From Panulirus ornatus (Eukaryota; Arthropoda; Malacostraca; Decapoda; Palinuridae), in contig NC_092269.1 of assembly GCF_036320965.1 (NCBI RefSeq), forward strand, positions 28,316,843-28,380,842: a stretch of DNA of 64,000 nucleotides, written 5' to 3'. The notes under the pieces were generated by a model, which ran no database searches, had not been told where the DNA came from, and worked only from the letters and a program-made list of their open reading frames with translations. How positions within the stretch are numbered: the first letter of the stretch is position 1; the number at the start of each line of letters is the position of its first letter. This document shows, piece by piece, positions 11,044-21,955 of the stretch. The position numbers and the translations under genes are program-made.

Positions 11044-12060
11044 GATGGGGATGAGAGAGCTTGGGAAGTGAGTCAGTTGTTGTTCGCTGATGATACAGCG
11101 CTGGTGGCTGATTCATGTGAGAAACTGCAGAAGCTGGTGACTGAGTTTGGTAAAGTGTGTGGAAGAAGAAAGTTAAGAGTAAATGTGAATAAGAGCAAGG
11201 TTATTAGGTACAGTAGGGTTGAGGGTCAAGTCAATTGGGAGGTGAGTTTGAATGGAGAAAAACTGGAGGAAGTGAAGTGTTTTAGATATCTGGGAGTGGA
11301 TCTGGCAGCGGATGGAACCATGGAAGCGGAAATGGATCATAGGGTGGGGGAGGGGGCGAAAATTCTGGGGGCCTTGAAGAATGTGTGGAAGTCGAGAACA
11401 TTATCTCGGAAAGCAAAAATGGGTATGTTTGAAGGAATAGTGGTTCCAACAATGTTGTATGGTTGCGAGGCGTGGGCTATGGATAGAGTTGTGCGCAGGA
11501 GGATGGATGTGCTGGAAATGAGATGTTTGAGGACAATGTGTGGTGTGAGGTGGTTTGATCGAGTAAGTAACGTAAGGGTAAGAGAGATGTGTGGAAATAA
11601 AAAGAGCGTGGTTGAGAGAGCAGAAGAGGGTGTTTTGAAGTGGTTTGGGCACATGGAGAGGATGAGTGAGGAAAGATTGACCAAGAGGATATATATGTCG
11701 GAGGTGGAGGGAACAAGGAGAAGAGGGAGACCAAATTGGAGGTGGAAAGGTGGAGTGAAAAAGATTTTGTGTGATCGGGGCCTGAACATGCAGGAGGGTG
11801 AAAGGAGGGCAAGGAATAGAGTGATTTGGAGCGATGTGGTATACCGGGGTTGACGTGCTGTCAGTGGATTGAATCAAGGCATGTGAAGCGTCTGGGGTAA
11901 ACCATGGAAAGCTGTGTAGGTATGTATATTTGCGTGTGTGGACGTATGTATATACATGTGTATGGGGGGGGTTGGGCCATTTCTTTCGTCTGTTTCCTTG
12001 AGCTACCTCGCAAATGCGGGAGACAGCGACAAAGTATAATAAAAAATAGAAATGAATATA
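11044..12060 (+). mobile_element. RTE-type LINE 3' half, short-3'UTR subfamily
   Basis: The copy starts within the RT (GDERAWEVSQLLFADD region, about 11048). It keeps an open frame 11068-11853 through the end of the ORF, then the short 3' UTR in which CATGGAAAGCTGTG is joined directly to TAGGTATG. It ends GACAAAGTATAATAAAAAAT. CpGs are largely kept relative to older copies. The next LINE begins about 10 bp later. Confidence 0.87.
11068..11853 (+). CDS. LINE ORF C-terminal part (RT motif C to end)
   Basis: The 261-codon frame opens at MSQLLFADDTALVADS (RT motif C). It then holds the thumb-like region, YGCEAWAMDRVVRRRMDVLE, the GVRWFDRVSN segment, KWFGHMERM, and RRGRPNWRWKGGVKKIL near the end. 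In RTE-type elements this C-terminal part follows the RT in one long ORF. This copy lacks motifs A and B, so it is not an active enzyme even though the frame is clean. The start is simply the first in-frame ATG after truncation. Confidence 0.8.
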   Translation: MSQLLFADDTALVADSCEKLQKLVTEFGKVCGRRKLRVNVNKSKVIRYSRVEGQVNWEVSLNGEKLEEVKCFRYLGVDLAADGTMEAEMDHRVGEGAKILGALKNVWKSRTLSRKAKMGMFEGIVVPTMLYGCEAWAMDRVVRRRMDVLEMRCLRTMCGVRWFDRVSNVRVREMCGNKKSVVERAEEGVLKWFGHMERMSEERLTKRIYMSEVEGTRRRGRPNWRWKGGVKKILCDRGLNMQEGERRARNRVIWSDVVYRG

Positions 12061-12070
12061 TATACATGTA

Positions 12071-13475
12071 TATAACCCAGGGGATAGGGGAGAAAGAATA
12101 CTTCCCACGCATTCCCCGCGTGTCATAGAAGGCGACTAAAGGGGATGGGAGTGGGGGATAGAAACCCTCCCCTCCTTGTATTTTAACTTTCTGAAAGGGG
12201 AAACAGAAGAGGGAGCCATGAAGGGAGTGCTCATCCTCCTTGAAGGCTCAGATTGGGGTGTCTAAATGTGTATGGATGTAACCAAGATGAGAAAAAGGAG
12301 AGATAAGTAGTAGATTTGAGGAAAGGAGCCTGGATGTATTGGCTCTGAGTGAAACAAAGCTCAAGGGTAAAGGTGAAGAGTGATTTGGGAGTGTTTTGGG
12401 AGTAAAGTCAGGGGTTGGTGAGAGGACAAGAGCAAAGGAAGGAGTAGCACTACTCCTGAAACTGGAGTTGTGGGAGTATGTGATAGAGTGTAAGAAAGTA
12501 AACTCTAGATTGATATGGGTAAAACTGAAAGTAGATGGAGAGAGATTGGTGATTATTGGTGCATATGCACCTGGGCATGAGAAGAAAGATCATGAGAGGA
12601 GAGTGTTTTGGGAGCAGCTGAGTGAGTGTGTTAGCAGCTTTGATGCATGAGACAGGGTTATAGTGATGGGTGATTTGAATGCAGAGGGGAGTAATGTGGC
12701 AGTTGAGGGAATAATTGGTGTACATGGGGTGTTCAGTTTTGTAAGTGGAAATAGTGAAGAGCTTGTAGATTTGTATCCTGAAAAAGGACTGGTGATTGTG
12801 AATACTTGGATTAAAAAGGGAGATATACATAGTATACATATGTAAGTAGGAAAGATGGCCAGAGAGCATTATTGGATTACGTGTTAATTGATAGGCGTGT
12901 GATAGAGAGACTTTTGGATGTTAATTTGGTGAGAGGTGCAACTGGAGGGATGTCTGATCATTATCTTGTGGAGGTGAAGGTGAAGATTTGTAGAGGTTTT
13001 CAGAAAAGAAGAGAAAATGTTGGGGTGAAGAGAGTGGTGAAAGTAAGTGAGCTTGGGATGGAGACTTGTATGAGGAAGTACCAGGAGAGACTGAGTGCAG
13101 AATGGAAAAAGGTGAGAGCAAAGGATGTAAGGGGAGTGGGGGAGGGATGGAATGAATTTAGGAAGCAGTGATGACTTGCGCAAAAGATGCTTGTGGCATG
13201 AGAAAGGTGGGAGGTGGGCAGATTAGAAAGGATGGTGAGTGATGGGATGAAGTAAGATTATTATTGAAGGAGAAGAGAGAGGTATTTGGATAATTTTTGC
13301 AGGGAAATTGTGCAAATGAGTGGGAGATGTATAAAAGAAAGAGGCAGGAGGTCAAGAGAAAGGTGCATGAGGCGAAAAAGAGGGCAAACGAGAGTTTGGG
13401 TGAGAGAGTATTATAAAATTTTAGGGAGAATAAAAAGATGTTTTGGAAGGAGGCAAATAAAGACAAGGGCATGAG
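12071..13475 (+). mobile_element. RTE-type LINE 5' portion (5' UTR and endonuclease), chimeric junction at its right end
   Basis: This begins at the LINE 5' end (CCCAGGGGATAGGGGAGAAA) and covers the 5' UTR and endonuclease region, then the linker to GGAAGGAGGCAAATAAAGAC near 13465. There the sequence jumps back to an endonuclease sequence, CCTGGGCATGAGAAGAAAG (about 13478), belonging to the next copy. Endonuclease pieces are readable at 12396-12650 (GAYAPGHEKKDHER) and 12663-12845 (GDLNAEGSN), with stops at 12649 and 12843. It lacks its own RT and 3' end. Confidence 0.8.
12396..12845 (+). pseudogene. LINE APE-type endonuclease remnant
   Basis: Two short frames together read like the middle of an APE-like endonuclease: VIIGAYAPGHEKKDHE, then MMGDLNAEGSN with the catalytic-type D and N. 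The domain is broken by a TGA near 12649 and another stop near 12843. In the family this nuclease nicks the target DNA to prime reverse transcription. Neighbouring copies keep the same domain longer, which supports the assignment. Confidence 0.75.
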
Positions 13476-13569
13476 GCCTGGGCATGAGAAGAAAGATCAT
13501 GAGAGGCAAGTGTTTTGGGAGCAGCTGAATGAGTGAGTTAGTGGTTTTGGTGCACAAGACTGGGTTATA

Positions 13570-14142
13570 GTGATGGATGATTTGAATGCAAAGGTGAGTA
13601 ATGTGGCAGTTGAGGGAATAATTGGTAGACATGGGGTGTTCAGTGTTGTAAGTAGAAATGGTGAAGAGCTTGTAGATTTATGTGCTGAAAAAGGACTGGT
13701 GATGAGGAATACCTGGTTTAAAAAACGAGATATACATAAGTATACGTATGTAAGTAGGAGAGATGGCCAGAGAGCGTTATTGCATTACGTGTTAATTGAC
13801 AGGTGTGCCAAAGAGAGACTTTTAGATGTTAATATGCTTAGTGGTGCAACTGGAGGGATGTCTGATCATTATCTTGTGGGGGCGAAGGTGAAGATTTGTA
13901 TGGGTTTTCAGAAAAGAAGAGAGAATTTATGGGTGAAGAGGGTGGTGAGAGTAAGTGAGCTTGGGAAGGAGACTTGTGTGAGGAAGTACCAGGAGAGACT
14001 GAGTACAGAATGGAAAAAGGTGAGAACAAAGGAGGTAAGGGGAGTGGGGGAGGAATGGGATGTATTTAGGGAATCAGTGATGGCTTGCGCAAAAGATGCT
14101 TGTGGCATGAGGCATTTGAACGATTTTTGCAGGGAAAAATGA
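13570..14142 (+). pseudogene. LINE endonuclease and linker fragment
   Basis: The 190-codon frame starts with MMDDLNAKVSNVAVEGIIG and includes NTWFKKRDIHKYTYVSRRDG, the SDHYLV motif (conserved S-D-H of APE-like nucleases) and the linker WDVFRESVMACAKDACGMR. It ends near 14142 where the linker is damaged. The N-terminal catalytic residues (Asn, Glu) lie upstream of a stop, so this is not a complete nuclease. Confidence 0.75.
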
Positions 14143-14260
14143 TTGGGAGATTTGTAAAAGAAAGAGACAGGAGGTCAAGAGAAAGGTGCAAGAGGTGAAA
14201 AAGAGGGCAAATGAGAGTTAGGGTGAGAGAGTATCATTAAATTTTAGGGAGAATAAAAAG

Positions 14261-15439
14261 ATGTTCTGGAAGGAGGTAAATAAAGTGCGTAAGACAAGGG
14301 AGCAAATGGGAACATCATTGAAGGGGGCTAATGGGGAGGTGATTACAAGTTGTGGTGATGTGAGAAGGAGATGGAGTGAGTATTTTGAAGGCTTGTTGAA
14401 TGTGTTTGATGATAGAGTGGCAGATATAGGGTGTTTTGGTCGAGGTGGTGTGCAAAGTGAGAGGGTTAGGGATAATGATTTGGTAAACAGAGAAGAGGTA
14501 GTAAAAGCTTTGCGGAAGATGAAAGCCGGCAAGGCAGCAGGTTTGGATGGTATTGCAGTGGAATTTATTAAAAATGGGGGTGACTGTATTGTTGACTGGT
14601 CGGTAAGGTTATTTAATGTATGTATGATTCATGGTGAGGTGCTTGAGGATTGGCGGAATGCTTGCATAGTGCCATTGTACAAAGGCAAAGGGGATAAGAG
14701 TGAGTGCTCCAATTACAGAGGTGTAAGTTTATTGAGTATTCCTGGTAAATTATATGGGAGGGTATTGATTGAGAGGGTGAAGGCATGTACAGAGCATCAG
14801 ATTGGGGATGAGCAGTGTGGTTTCAGAAGTGGTAGAGGATGTGTGGATCAGGTGTTTGCTTTGAAGAATGTATGTGAGAAATATTTAGAAAAGCAAATGG
14901 ATTTGTATGTAGCATTTAGGGATCTGGAGAAGGCATATGATAGAGTTGATAGAGATGCTCTGTGGAAGGTACTAAGAATATATGGTGTGGGAGGCAAGTT
15001 GTTAGAAGGAGTGAAAAGTTTTTATCGAGGATGTAAGGCATGTGTACGTGTAGGAAGAGAGGAAAGTGATTGGTTCTCAGTGAATGTAGGTTTGTGGCAG
15101 GGGTGTGTGATGTCTCCATGGTTGTTTAATTTGTTTATGGATGGGGTTGTTAGGGAGGTGAATGCAAGAGTTTTGGAAAGAGGGGCAAGTATACAGTCTG
15201 TTAGGGATGAGAGAGCTTGGGAAGTGAGTCAGTTGTTGTTCGCTGATGATACAGTGCTGGTGGCTGATTCATGTGAGAAACTGCAGAAGCTGGTGACTGA
15301 GTTTGGTAATGTGTGTGAAAGAAGAAAGTTAAGAGTAAATGTGAATAAGAGCAAGGTTATTAGGTACATTAGGGTTGAGGGTCAAGTCAATTGGGAGGTA
15401 AGTTTGAATGGAGAAAAACTGGAAGAAGTAGTGTTTTAG
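14261..15439 (+). pseudogene. LINE reverse transcriptase, frameshifted before the C-terminal domain
   Basis: The 392-codon frame holds the RT from the MFWKEVNKVRK linker. It includes the PLYKGKGDKSECSNYRG region, RDLEKAYDRVD (motif A), GLWQGCVMSPWLFN (motif B, where other copies have GLRQGC) and LLFADDTVLVADS (motif C, both Asp present). The frame is lost at about 15430 after NGEKLEEV, and the C-terminal domain continues in other frames to 16040. It sits between its own damaged endonuclease and a long-form 3' UTR. Confidence 0.82.
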
Positions 15440-16461
15440 ATATCTGGGAGTGGATCTGGCAGCGGATGGAACCATGGAAGCGTAAGTGAATCATATGGTG
15501 GGTGAGGGGGCGAAAATCCTGGGAGCCTTGAAGAATGTGTAGAAGTCGAGAACATTATCTCGGAAAGCAAAAATGGGTATGTTTGAAGGAATAGTGGTTC
15601 CAACAATGTTGTATGGTTGCGAGGCGTAGGCTATGGATAGAGTTGTGCGTAGGAGGGTGGATGTGCTGGAAATGAGATGTTTGAGGACAATATGTGGTGT
15701 GAGGTGATTTGATTGAGTAAGTAATGTAAGGGTAAAAGAGATGTGTGGAAATAAAAAGAGTGTGGTTGAGAAAGCAGAAGAGGGTGTTTTGAAATGGTTT
15801 GGTCACATGGAGAGAATGAGTGAGGAAAGATTGACCGAGAGGATATATGTGTTGGAGGTGGAGGGAATGAGGAGAAGTGTGAGACCAAATTGGAGGTGGA
15901 AGGATGGAGTGAAAAAGATATTGAGTGATCGGGGCCTGAACATGCAGGAGGGTGAAAGGCGTGCAAGGAATAGAGTGAATTGGATCGATGTGGTATACCG
16001 GGGTCGACGTGCTGTCAGTGGATTGAATCAGGGCATGTGAAGCGTCTGGGGTAAACCATGGAAAGTTCTGTGGGGCTTAGATGTGGAAAGGGAGCTGTGG
16101 TTTCGGGCATTATTACATGACAGCTAGAGACTGAGTGTGAGCGAATGGGGCCTTTGTTGTCTTTTCCTAGCCCTACCTCGCACACATGAGGGGGGAGGGG
16201 GATGTTATTCCATGTGTGGCGAGGTGGCGATGGGAGTAAATAAAGGCAGAGAGTATGAATTATGTACATGTGTATATATGTATATGTCTGTGTGTGTATA
16301 TATATGTGTACATTGAGATGTATAGGTATGTATATTTGCGTGTGTGGATGTGTATGTATATACATATGTATGGGGTGGGCTGGGCCATTTCTTTCATCTG
16401 TTTCCTTGCGCTACCTCGCAAACGCGGGAGACAGCGACAAAGCAAAATATAAAAAAAAATC

Positions 16462-16885
16462 ATTTTTTATTTCATTATACTTTGTTGCTCTCCCCCACGC
16501 TAGCGAGATAGAGCAAGGAAACAGACGAAATAATAAGTGAGAAAAGATTGACAGAGGATATAAATGTGTGTTGGATGGAACGAGGAGAATTGGGAGACCA
16601 AATTGAAGGTGGAAGGATGGAGTGAATAAGACTTTGAACGATCGGTGCTTGAACATGCAGGAGGGTGAAAGGCATGCAAGGAATAGAGTGGATTGAAATG
16701 ATGTGGTATACCAGGGTGACATGCTGTCAATGGATTGAACCAGTTCATGTGAAGCGTCTGGGGTGAACCATGGAAAGTTCTGTGGGGCCTGGATGTGGAA
16801 AGGGAGCTGTGGTTTCGGTGCAATATACATGACAGCTAGAGACTGAGTGTGAATGAATGTGGCCTTTGTTGTCTTTTCCTTGCGC
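16462..16885. mobile_element. Two small LINE 3'-end fragments in opposite orientations
   Basis: About 16470-16528 reads as the LINE tail on the minus strand (TATACTTTGTTGCTC, GCTAGCGAGATAG, GGAAACAGACGAAA). From about 16531 a plus-strand fragment runs from AGTGAGAAAAGATTGACA through the ORF end (about 16710) into the long 3' UTR, and stops near 16885 at CTTTTCCTTGCGCTA. It is decayed and 5'-truncated. Confidence 0.7.
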
Positions 16886-17457
16886 TATCCACATACACAT
16901 GTATATATATAAATGCCCGTACACACATATACTTACCTATACATTTCAACTTATACATACAATTACATACACAGATGTATACATATATACTCATGTACAT
17001 GTTCATGCATGCGAGGTAGTGCTAAGAAAAGACAACAAAGGCCACATACGTTCACACTCAGTCTCTAGCTGTCATGTGTAATGTACCAAAACCACAGCTT
17101 CCTTTCCATATCCAGGCCGCACAAAACTTTCCATGGTTTACCCCAGACGATTCACATGCCCTGGTTCAATCCATTAACAGCACGTTGACCCTGGTATACC
17201 ACATCATTGCAGTTCACTCTATTCCTTGCATGACTTTCACCCTCCTGTATTTTCAAGTCCTGATCACTCAAAATATTTTTCACTCCATCCTTCCATTTCC
17301 ATTTTAGTCTCTCACTTCTCGTTCCCTCGACCTCTGACACACATATCTTCTTTGTCAATCTTTCCTCACTCATTCTCTCCATGTGACCAAACTATTTCAA
17401 TACACCCTCTTCTGCTCTCTCAGCTGCACTCTTTTTATTACCATACATCTCTCTTAC
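16886..17457 (-). mobile_element. Minus-strand LINE, 3' end part (left piece of an interrupted copy)
   Basis: After a TATA/CATA-rich stretch (about 16890-16995), the minus-strand LINE 3' UTR and ORF end run to 17457. There the copy is interrupted by a plus-strand LINE. The same copy resumes after 18277. The last 11 bases, ATCTCTCTTAC (17447-17457), reappear at 18267-18277. The short frame 17152-17382 encodes the ORF end with ERMSEERLTKKI. Confidence 0.8.
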
Positions 17458-18266
17458 TGGATGTGCTGGAAATGAGATGCTTGAGGACAATATGTGGTGT
17501 GAGGTGGTTTGATCGAGTGAGTAATGATAGGGTAAGAGAGATGTGTGGTAATAAAAAGAGTGTGGTTGAGAGAGCAGAAGAGGGTGTTTTGGAATGGTTT
17601 GGTCACATGGAGAGAATGGGTGAGGAAAGATTGACAAAGAGGATATAAATGTCAGTGTTGGAGGGAATGAGGAGAAGTGGGAGACCAAATTGGAGGTGGA
17701 AAGATGGAGTGAAAAAGATTTTGAGTGATCGGGGCCTGAACATGCAGGAGGGTGAAAGGCTTGCAAGTAATAGAGTGAATTGGAACGATGTGGTATACCG
17801 TGGTCTACGTGCTTTCAATGGATTGAACCAGGGCATGTGAAGCGTCTGGGGTAAAGCACGGAAAGTTCTGTGGGGCCTGGATGTGGAACGGGAGGTGTAG
17901 TTTCTGTGCATTAATACATGACAGCTAGAGACTGAGTGTGAATGAATGTGGCCTTTGTTGTCTTTTCCTAGCGCTACCTCGCTTACATGAGGGGGAAGGG
18001 GGTTGTTATTTCATGTTTGGCAAGGTGGCGATGGGAGTGAATAAAGGCAGACTATGAATTATGTACATGTGTATATATGTATATGTCTGTGTGTGTGTGT
18101 ATATATGTATATATGTATATATAGGTATGTATATTTGCGTGTGTGGACGTGTATGTATATACATGTGTATGTGGGTGGGTTGGGCCATTCTTTCGTCTGT
18201 TTCCTTGCGCTACCTCACTAATGCGGGAGACAGCGACAGAGCAAAATAAAATGAATAAATAAATAT
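17458..18266 (+). mobile_element. 5'-truncated LINE inserted into a LINE, flanked by an 11-bp target duplication
   Basis: The insertion begins TGGATGTGCTGGAAATGAG inside the C-terminal domain and continues through the ORF end (about 17830), the long 3' UTR and TATG microsatellite to CAAAATAAAATGAATAAATA. The host minus-strand LINE reads ATCTCTCTTAC on both sides (17447-17457 and 18267-18277). This is a clear target-primed insertion, later than its host. Confidence 0.85.
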
Positions 18267-20225
18267 ATCTCTCTTACTCTTTCATTACTTACTCAGTCAA
18301 ACCACTTCACACCACATATTGTCCTCAAACATTTCATTTCCAGCACATCCACCCTCCTCCACACAACCCTATCTATAGCCAATGCCTCGAAACCATATAA
18401 CATTGTTAGAACTACTATTCCTTCAAACATACCCATTTTTGCTCTCCAAGATAACGTTCTTGCCTTCCACACATTCTTAAACTCTCCCAGAACCTCCCCC
18501 CCCCCCCCATGACTCACTTCTGCTTTCAGGTTCCATCCACTGCTAAATCCACTCCCAGATATCTAAAACACTTCATTTCCTCCAGTTTACTCCATTGAAG
18601 CTTAAATCCCACCTAACTTGTCCCTCATCCCTATTGAACCTAATAACCTTACTCTTACTCACAATTACTCTCAGCTTTCTTCTTTCACACACTTTACCAA
18701 ACTCAATCACCAACTTTTGCAGTTTCTTGCTCAAATCAACCACAAGCGCTGTGTCATCAGCGAATAACAACTAACTCACTTCCCTTGCCCTCTCATCCAC
18801 AACAGACTGCATACTTACCCCTTTCTCCAAACCTATTGCATTCACCTCCCTAATAATCCCATCCATTAACAAATTAAACAACCATGGAGACATCGCATAC
18901 CTCTACCGCAAACCAACATTCACTGGGAGCCAGTCACTTTCCTCCCTTCCTACTCGTACACTTGCCTTACATCCATGATAAAAACTTTTCGCTGCTTCTA
19001 GAAACTTACCTCCCACACCATACATTCTTAATACCTTCCACAGAGCATCTCAATCAACTCTGTCATATGCCTTCTCCAGATCCATAAATGCTACATACAA
19101 ATCCATTGGTTTTCTAAGTATTTCTCACATACACTCTTCAAAGCAAACACCTGACCCACACATCCTCTACCACTTCTGAAACTACACTGCTCTTCTCTTG
19201 TCTGATGCTCTGTACATGCCTTCACCCTCTCAATCCTCCCATATAATTTCCCAGGAATACTCAACAAACTTGTTACCATGCGATTTGAACATTCACCTTT
19301 ATCCCCTTTACCTTTGTATAATGGCACTATGTATGCATTCTGCCAAACCTTAGGCTCTTGAAAATGAACCCTACGTACATTGAATATCCTTACCAACCAG
19401 TCAACCACACAGTCAACCCCTTTTTTGATATATTTCACAGTAATAGTGTCCAAACCCACCACCTTGCCAGCTTTTATCTTCCGCAAAGCTTTCACTACCT
19501 CTTCTCTTTTTATGAAACCATTCTCCCTGACTCTCTCACTTTGCACACCACCTTGACCAAAACACCCTATATCTGCCACTCTATCGTCAAACACATTCAA
19601 CAAACCTTCAAAATACTCTCTCCATCTCCTTCTCACTTCTTCACTTCTTGTTATTATCTCCCCATTAGCCCCCTTCACTGATGTTCCCATTTGTTCTTTT
19701 GTCTTATGCACTTTATTGACCTCCTTCTGAAACATCCTTTTATTCTCCCTAAAATTTAATGGTACTCTCTTGCCCCAACTCTCATTTGCCCTCTTTTTCA
19801 CCTTGCACCTTTCTGTTGACCTCCTGCCTCTTTCTTTTATACATCTCCCAGTCATTTGCATTACTTCCCAGCAAAAATTGTCCAAACTCCTCTCTCTCCT
19901 CTTTCACAAACAATCTTACTTGTTTATCCCACCACTCACTACCCTTTCTAATCTACCTACCTCCCACTTTTCTCATGCCATAGGCAATTTTTGCGCAAGC
20001 CATCACTGCTTTCCTGAATACATCGCATTCTTCCCCCACTACCCTTACGTCATTTGCTCTCACCTTTTCCATTCTGCACTCAGTCTCTCCTGGTACTTCC
20101 TCACACATGTCTCCTTTCCAAGCTCACTTACTCTCACCACTCTTTTCACCCCAGCATTCTCTTTTCTTTTCTGAAAAACCTCTCCAAATCTTCACCTTCG
20201 TCTCTACAAAATAATGATCAGAGAT
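18267..20225 (-). mobile_element. Minus-strand LINE, remaining part of the interrupted copy
   Basis: From 18278 the host LINE continues on the minus strand through the C-terminal domain, RT and linker, into the end of the endonuclease region (SDHYFVETKVKI near 20205-20225). There it is 5'-truncated. A run of about 15 C bases occurs at 18498-18512. RT fragments include 18573-18770 (MLFADDTALVVDLSKK) and 19091-19885 (linker plus N-terminal RT). Many stops show that it is dead. Confidence 0.82.
19091..19885 (-). pseudogene. LINE linker and N-terminal RT fragment
   Basis: On the minus strand this 264-codon frame reads through KEVNKVHKTKEQMGTSVKGA, VVKALRKIKAGKVVGLD, PLYKGKGDKGECSN and CSFRSGRGCVGQVFALKSV. 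It stops (LENQWICM, then stop) just before motif A. It matches the RT N-terminal half of neighbouring copies with a small deletion at the LIERV position. It is a relic within the interrupted LINE. Confidence 0.8.
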
Positions 20226-21311
20226 CATTTTAATTTTCCTCTTTCTCCCTGTTTCTGCCTCATTTATAAGTAGACTGCAGGGGATATAGATTGGTGCAGT
20301 GAGAGAATCAATTAGAGGTAGATGAGAATGCCAGGTGATTGATTTGAGTACAAATGCTTTTGTAGCAATTTTTGTGCAGAGATAGTGTAACCAGAGACCA
20401 GAAATGTTGGTGTCTCCTGATGGACGAACCTTGCGTGCAGATTTAAAAAGTAAGAAGTGCTTATGTAGATGTGAAAGTTTATGTTTCATTATAAAACATC
20501 AGGCTTGTGTTGACAATTTGAGAGGCTGTTCATTCTTGATCTACCATTTGTAGGATTTGGGAACAGATTTAATGATGAATCATAGATAGATAGATAAGTA
20601 GATAAATGGAGATAGTTTAGAGAGAACTCACACTCAAATATGGTAAAAATAACATGGTATGAATATTGTATGAAGCAATGCTGAAGTAATGGAAGGAGTA
20701 ATGACAGATGAGTAGTTAAGAGATCTGGGAAAATCGTGAGTGTTAAGAATGTAAGTTCTTTGGCATGAGTGCCTTTTTCAAGGAGTTCATACTGTATAAA
20801 TTCGGGACAAAATTTGATTATGGGCATGTAATGTTAAGGAGATAGCAAGTATTTGATTGTGGACTGACGAGATTGGGTGCACTAAAAAATGAGCCTGTGA
20901 AAAGAAATCATGAGATGGCAAAGGAATTGCTTGACAGAAAAAACAGGCAAAGGTTTTAGATGTGTTAGGCTTATGGAAGGTTTGGATGTTGCAAGGAGAA
21001 AGAACGTAAACTAGTGAAGCAAAGGGGAAAGTGATATGGGGAGTGTGGTGGAAGTTTAGAAACTGGAAGTATGTGTATGAGTTGAGTGTTTTTATGCTAA
21101 AGAGTGTGTGGGGTTTGCTGTGATGAGGATGTGTGGTGATTCTGTAAGAACTACTCAGCAAAGTAGTGGATGATATGAGGTTCATTATAGAGGGATGTAT
21201 AGATGGTCATGTTCAGTGCAGTCAGTTACATACAGAAGCCAGAGTCATTCATTTTCATTGTCAGGATATAGTAACTTATGTTTCATTTGTTAAAGCTTTG
21301 TTCATTTATAG
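20226..21311. other. Intron sequence before PRPF39 exon b
   Basis: No gene or known repeat recognised. A GATA-type run (ATAGATAGATAGATAAGTAGAT) occurs at about 20583-20605. The minus-strand open frame at 20787-21185 is low-complexity and I do not regard it as a gene. Confidence 0.4.
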
Positions 21312-21437
21312 GTATATGGGTGTCCTCCTGATTGGTACAGAGTGTGTACCATTTTGTACGGAATTGTGGTTGCCACTGCTAAGCAGTTTTATCACCTATG
21401 CCAAACAAAAGAACATATCACCTAAGCTTGTGCAAGA
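21312..21437 (+). CDS. PRPF39: PRPF39 exon b
   Basis: The acceptor TTTGTTCATTTATAG precedes 21312 and GTAAGT follows 21437. The 126-bp exon completes the Arg codon split after exon a (AG+G) and ends two bases into a Glu codon, so phases match both neighbours. It encodes RYMGVLLIGTECVPFCTELW and LPLLSSFITYAKQKN. The G-E-P-LW-L spacing resembles the Prp39 HAT segment containing IPLSVDLW in other animals, but this is the least conserved of the exons. Confidence comes mainly from phase, splice sites and position. Confidence 0.7.
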
Positions 21438-21955
21438 GTAAGTAACATCAGAATTAGACAATGTTATTTGATACATCTTTCTTGATTGTATACCATTGTA
21501 GATTTGTATTCACAGTGGCATGAATTATTTTTTTGTGTTGCATTTTCTCATTAGTATTTGTTTCATTAGCTTGTAAAATTTTAGTGAATGTAGGTTTAAA
21601 GCATTAACTCCAGATATACTTTTTATTTCTTTGTTTTCATGTTAGAAGTTTCAATCATAGTTAGACTAAGCCTTGAAAGAAAATGAGACAAAATATATAT
21701 ATAAAAAAGAAAAGAATAATCTTGGTATCTTTGAAGAAGTTGGATTGGTAAGTGCAGGGTCAGGATGGACTTACAGTCCGTTAGATTTGAAAAGCATTAA
21801 TGGCAGCATGGTAAAATGTTTATGTACCTGAGGATTGGTCTGCTCTATAAAGGTAGAGGAGCAAATCATATAAGTAACTAAAGAGGAGTAATTCTTTTAC
21901 TCTCAGTTATGGTTTGCCCCATGAGCATGAAAGATTCTTTTAGATATCTTTAAGA

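Larger units (their letters stand above)
13476..16455 (+). mobile_element. RTE-type LINE, nearly complete from endonuclease to 3' end, long 3' UTR
   Basis: The copy begins inside the endonuclease (PGHEKKDHERQVFWEQL near 13480) and runs through the linker, RT, C-terminal domain and the full long 3' UTR (about 16041-16455, including the TATG microsatellite near 16265-16370). It ends GACAAAGCAAAATATAAAAA. Frames are 13570-14142 (endonuclease), 14261-15439 (RT) and 15741-16040 (C-terminal). They are interrupted by stops or indels near 14142, 14219 and 15430, plus stops at about 15540-15720. Confidence 0.88.

Noticed and set aside
16262..16540. Frames rich in Tyr, Cys, Val and Met over the TATG stretches
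   Set aside because: Translations of the 3' UTR microsatellite; they occur in both strands and all copies.
20787..21185. Minus-strand 132-codon frame
   Set aside because: Low-complexity composition, no domain recognised, no splice context, and it lies inside a PRPF39 intron.
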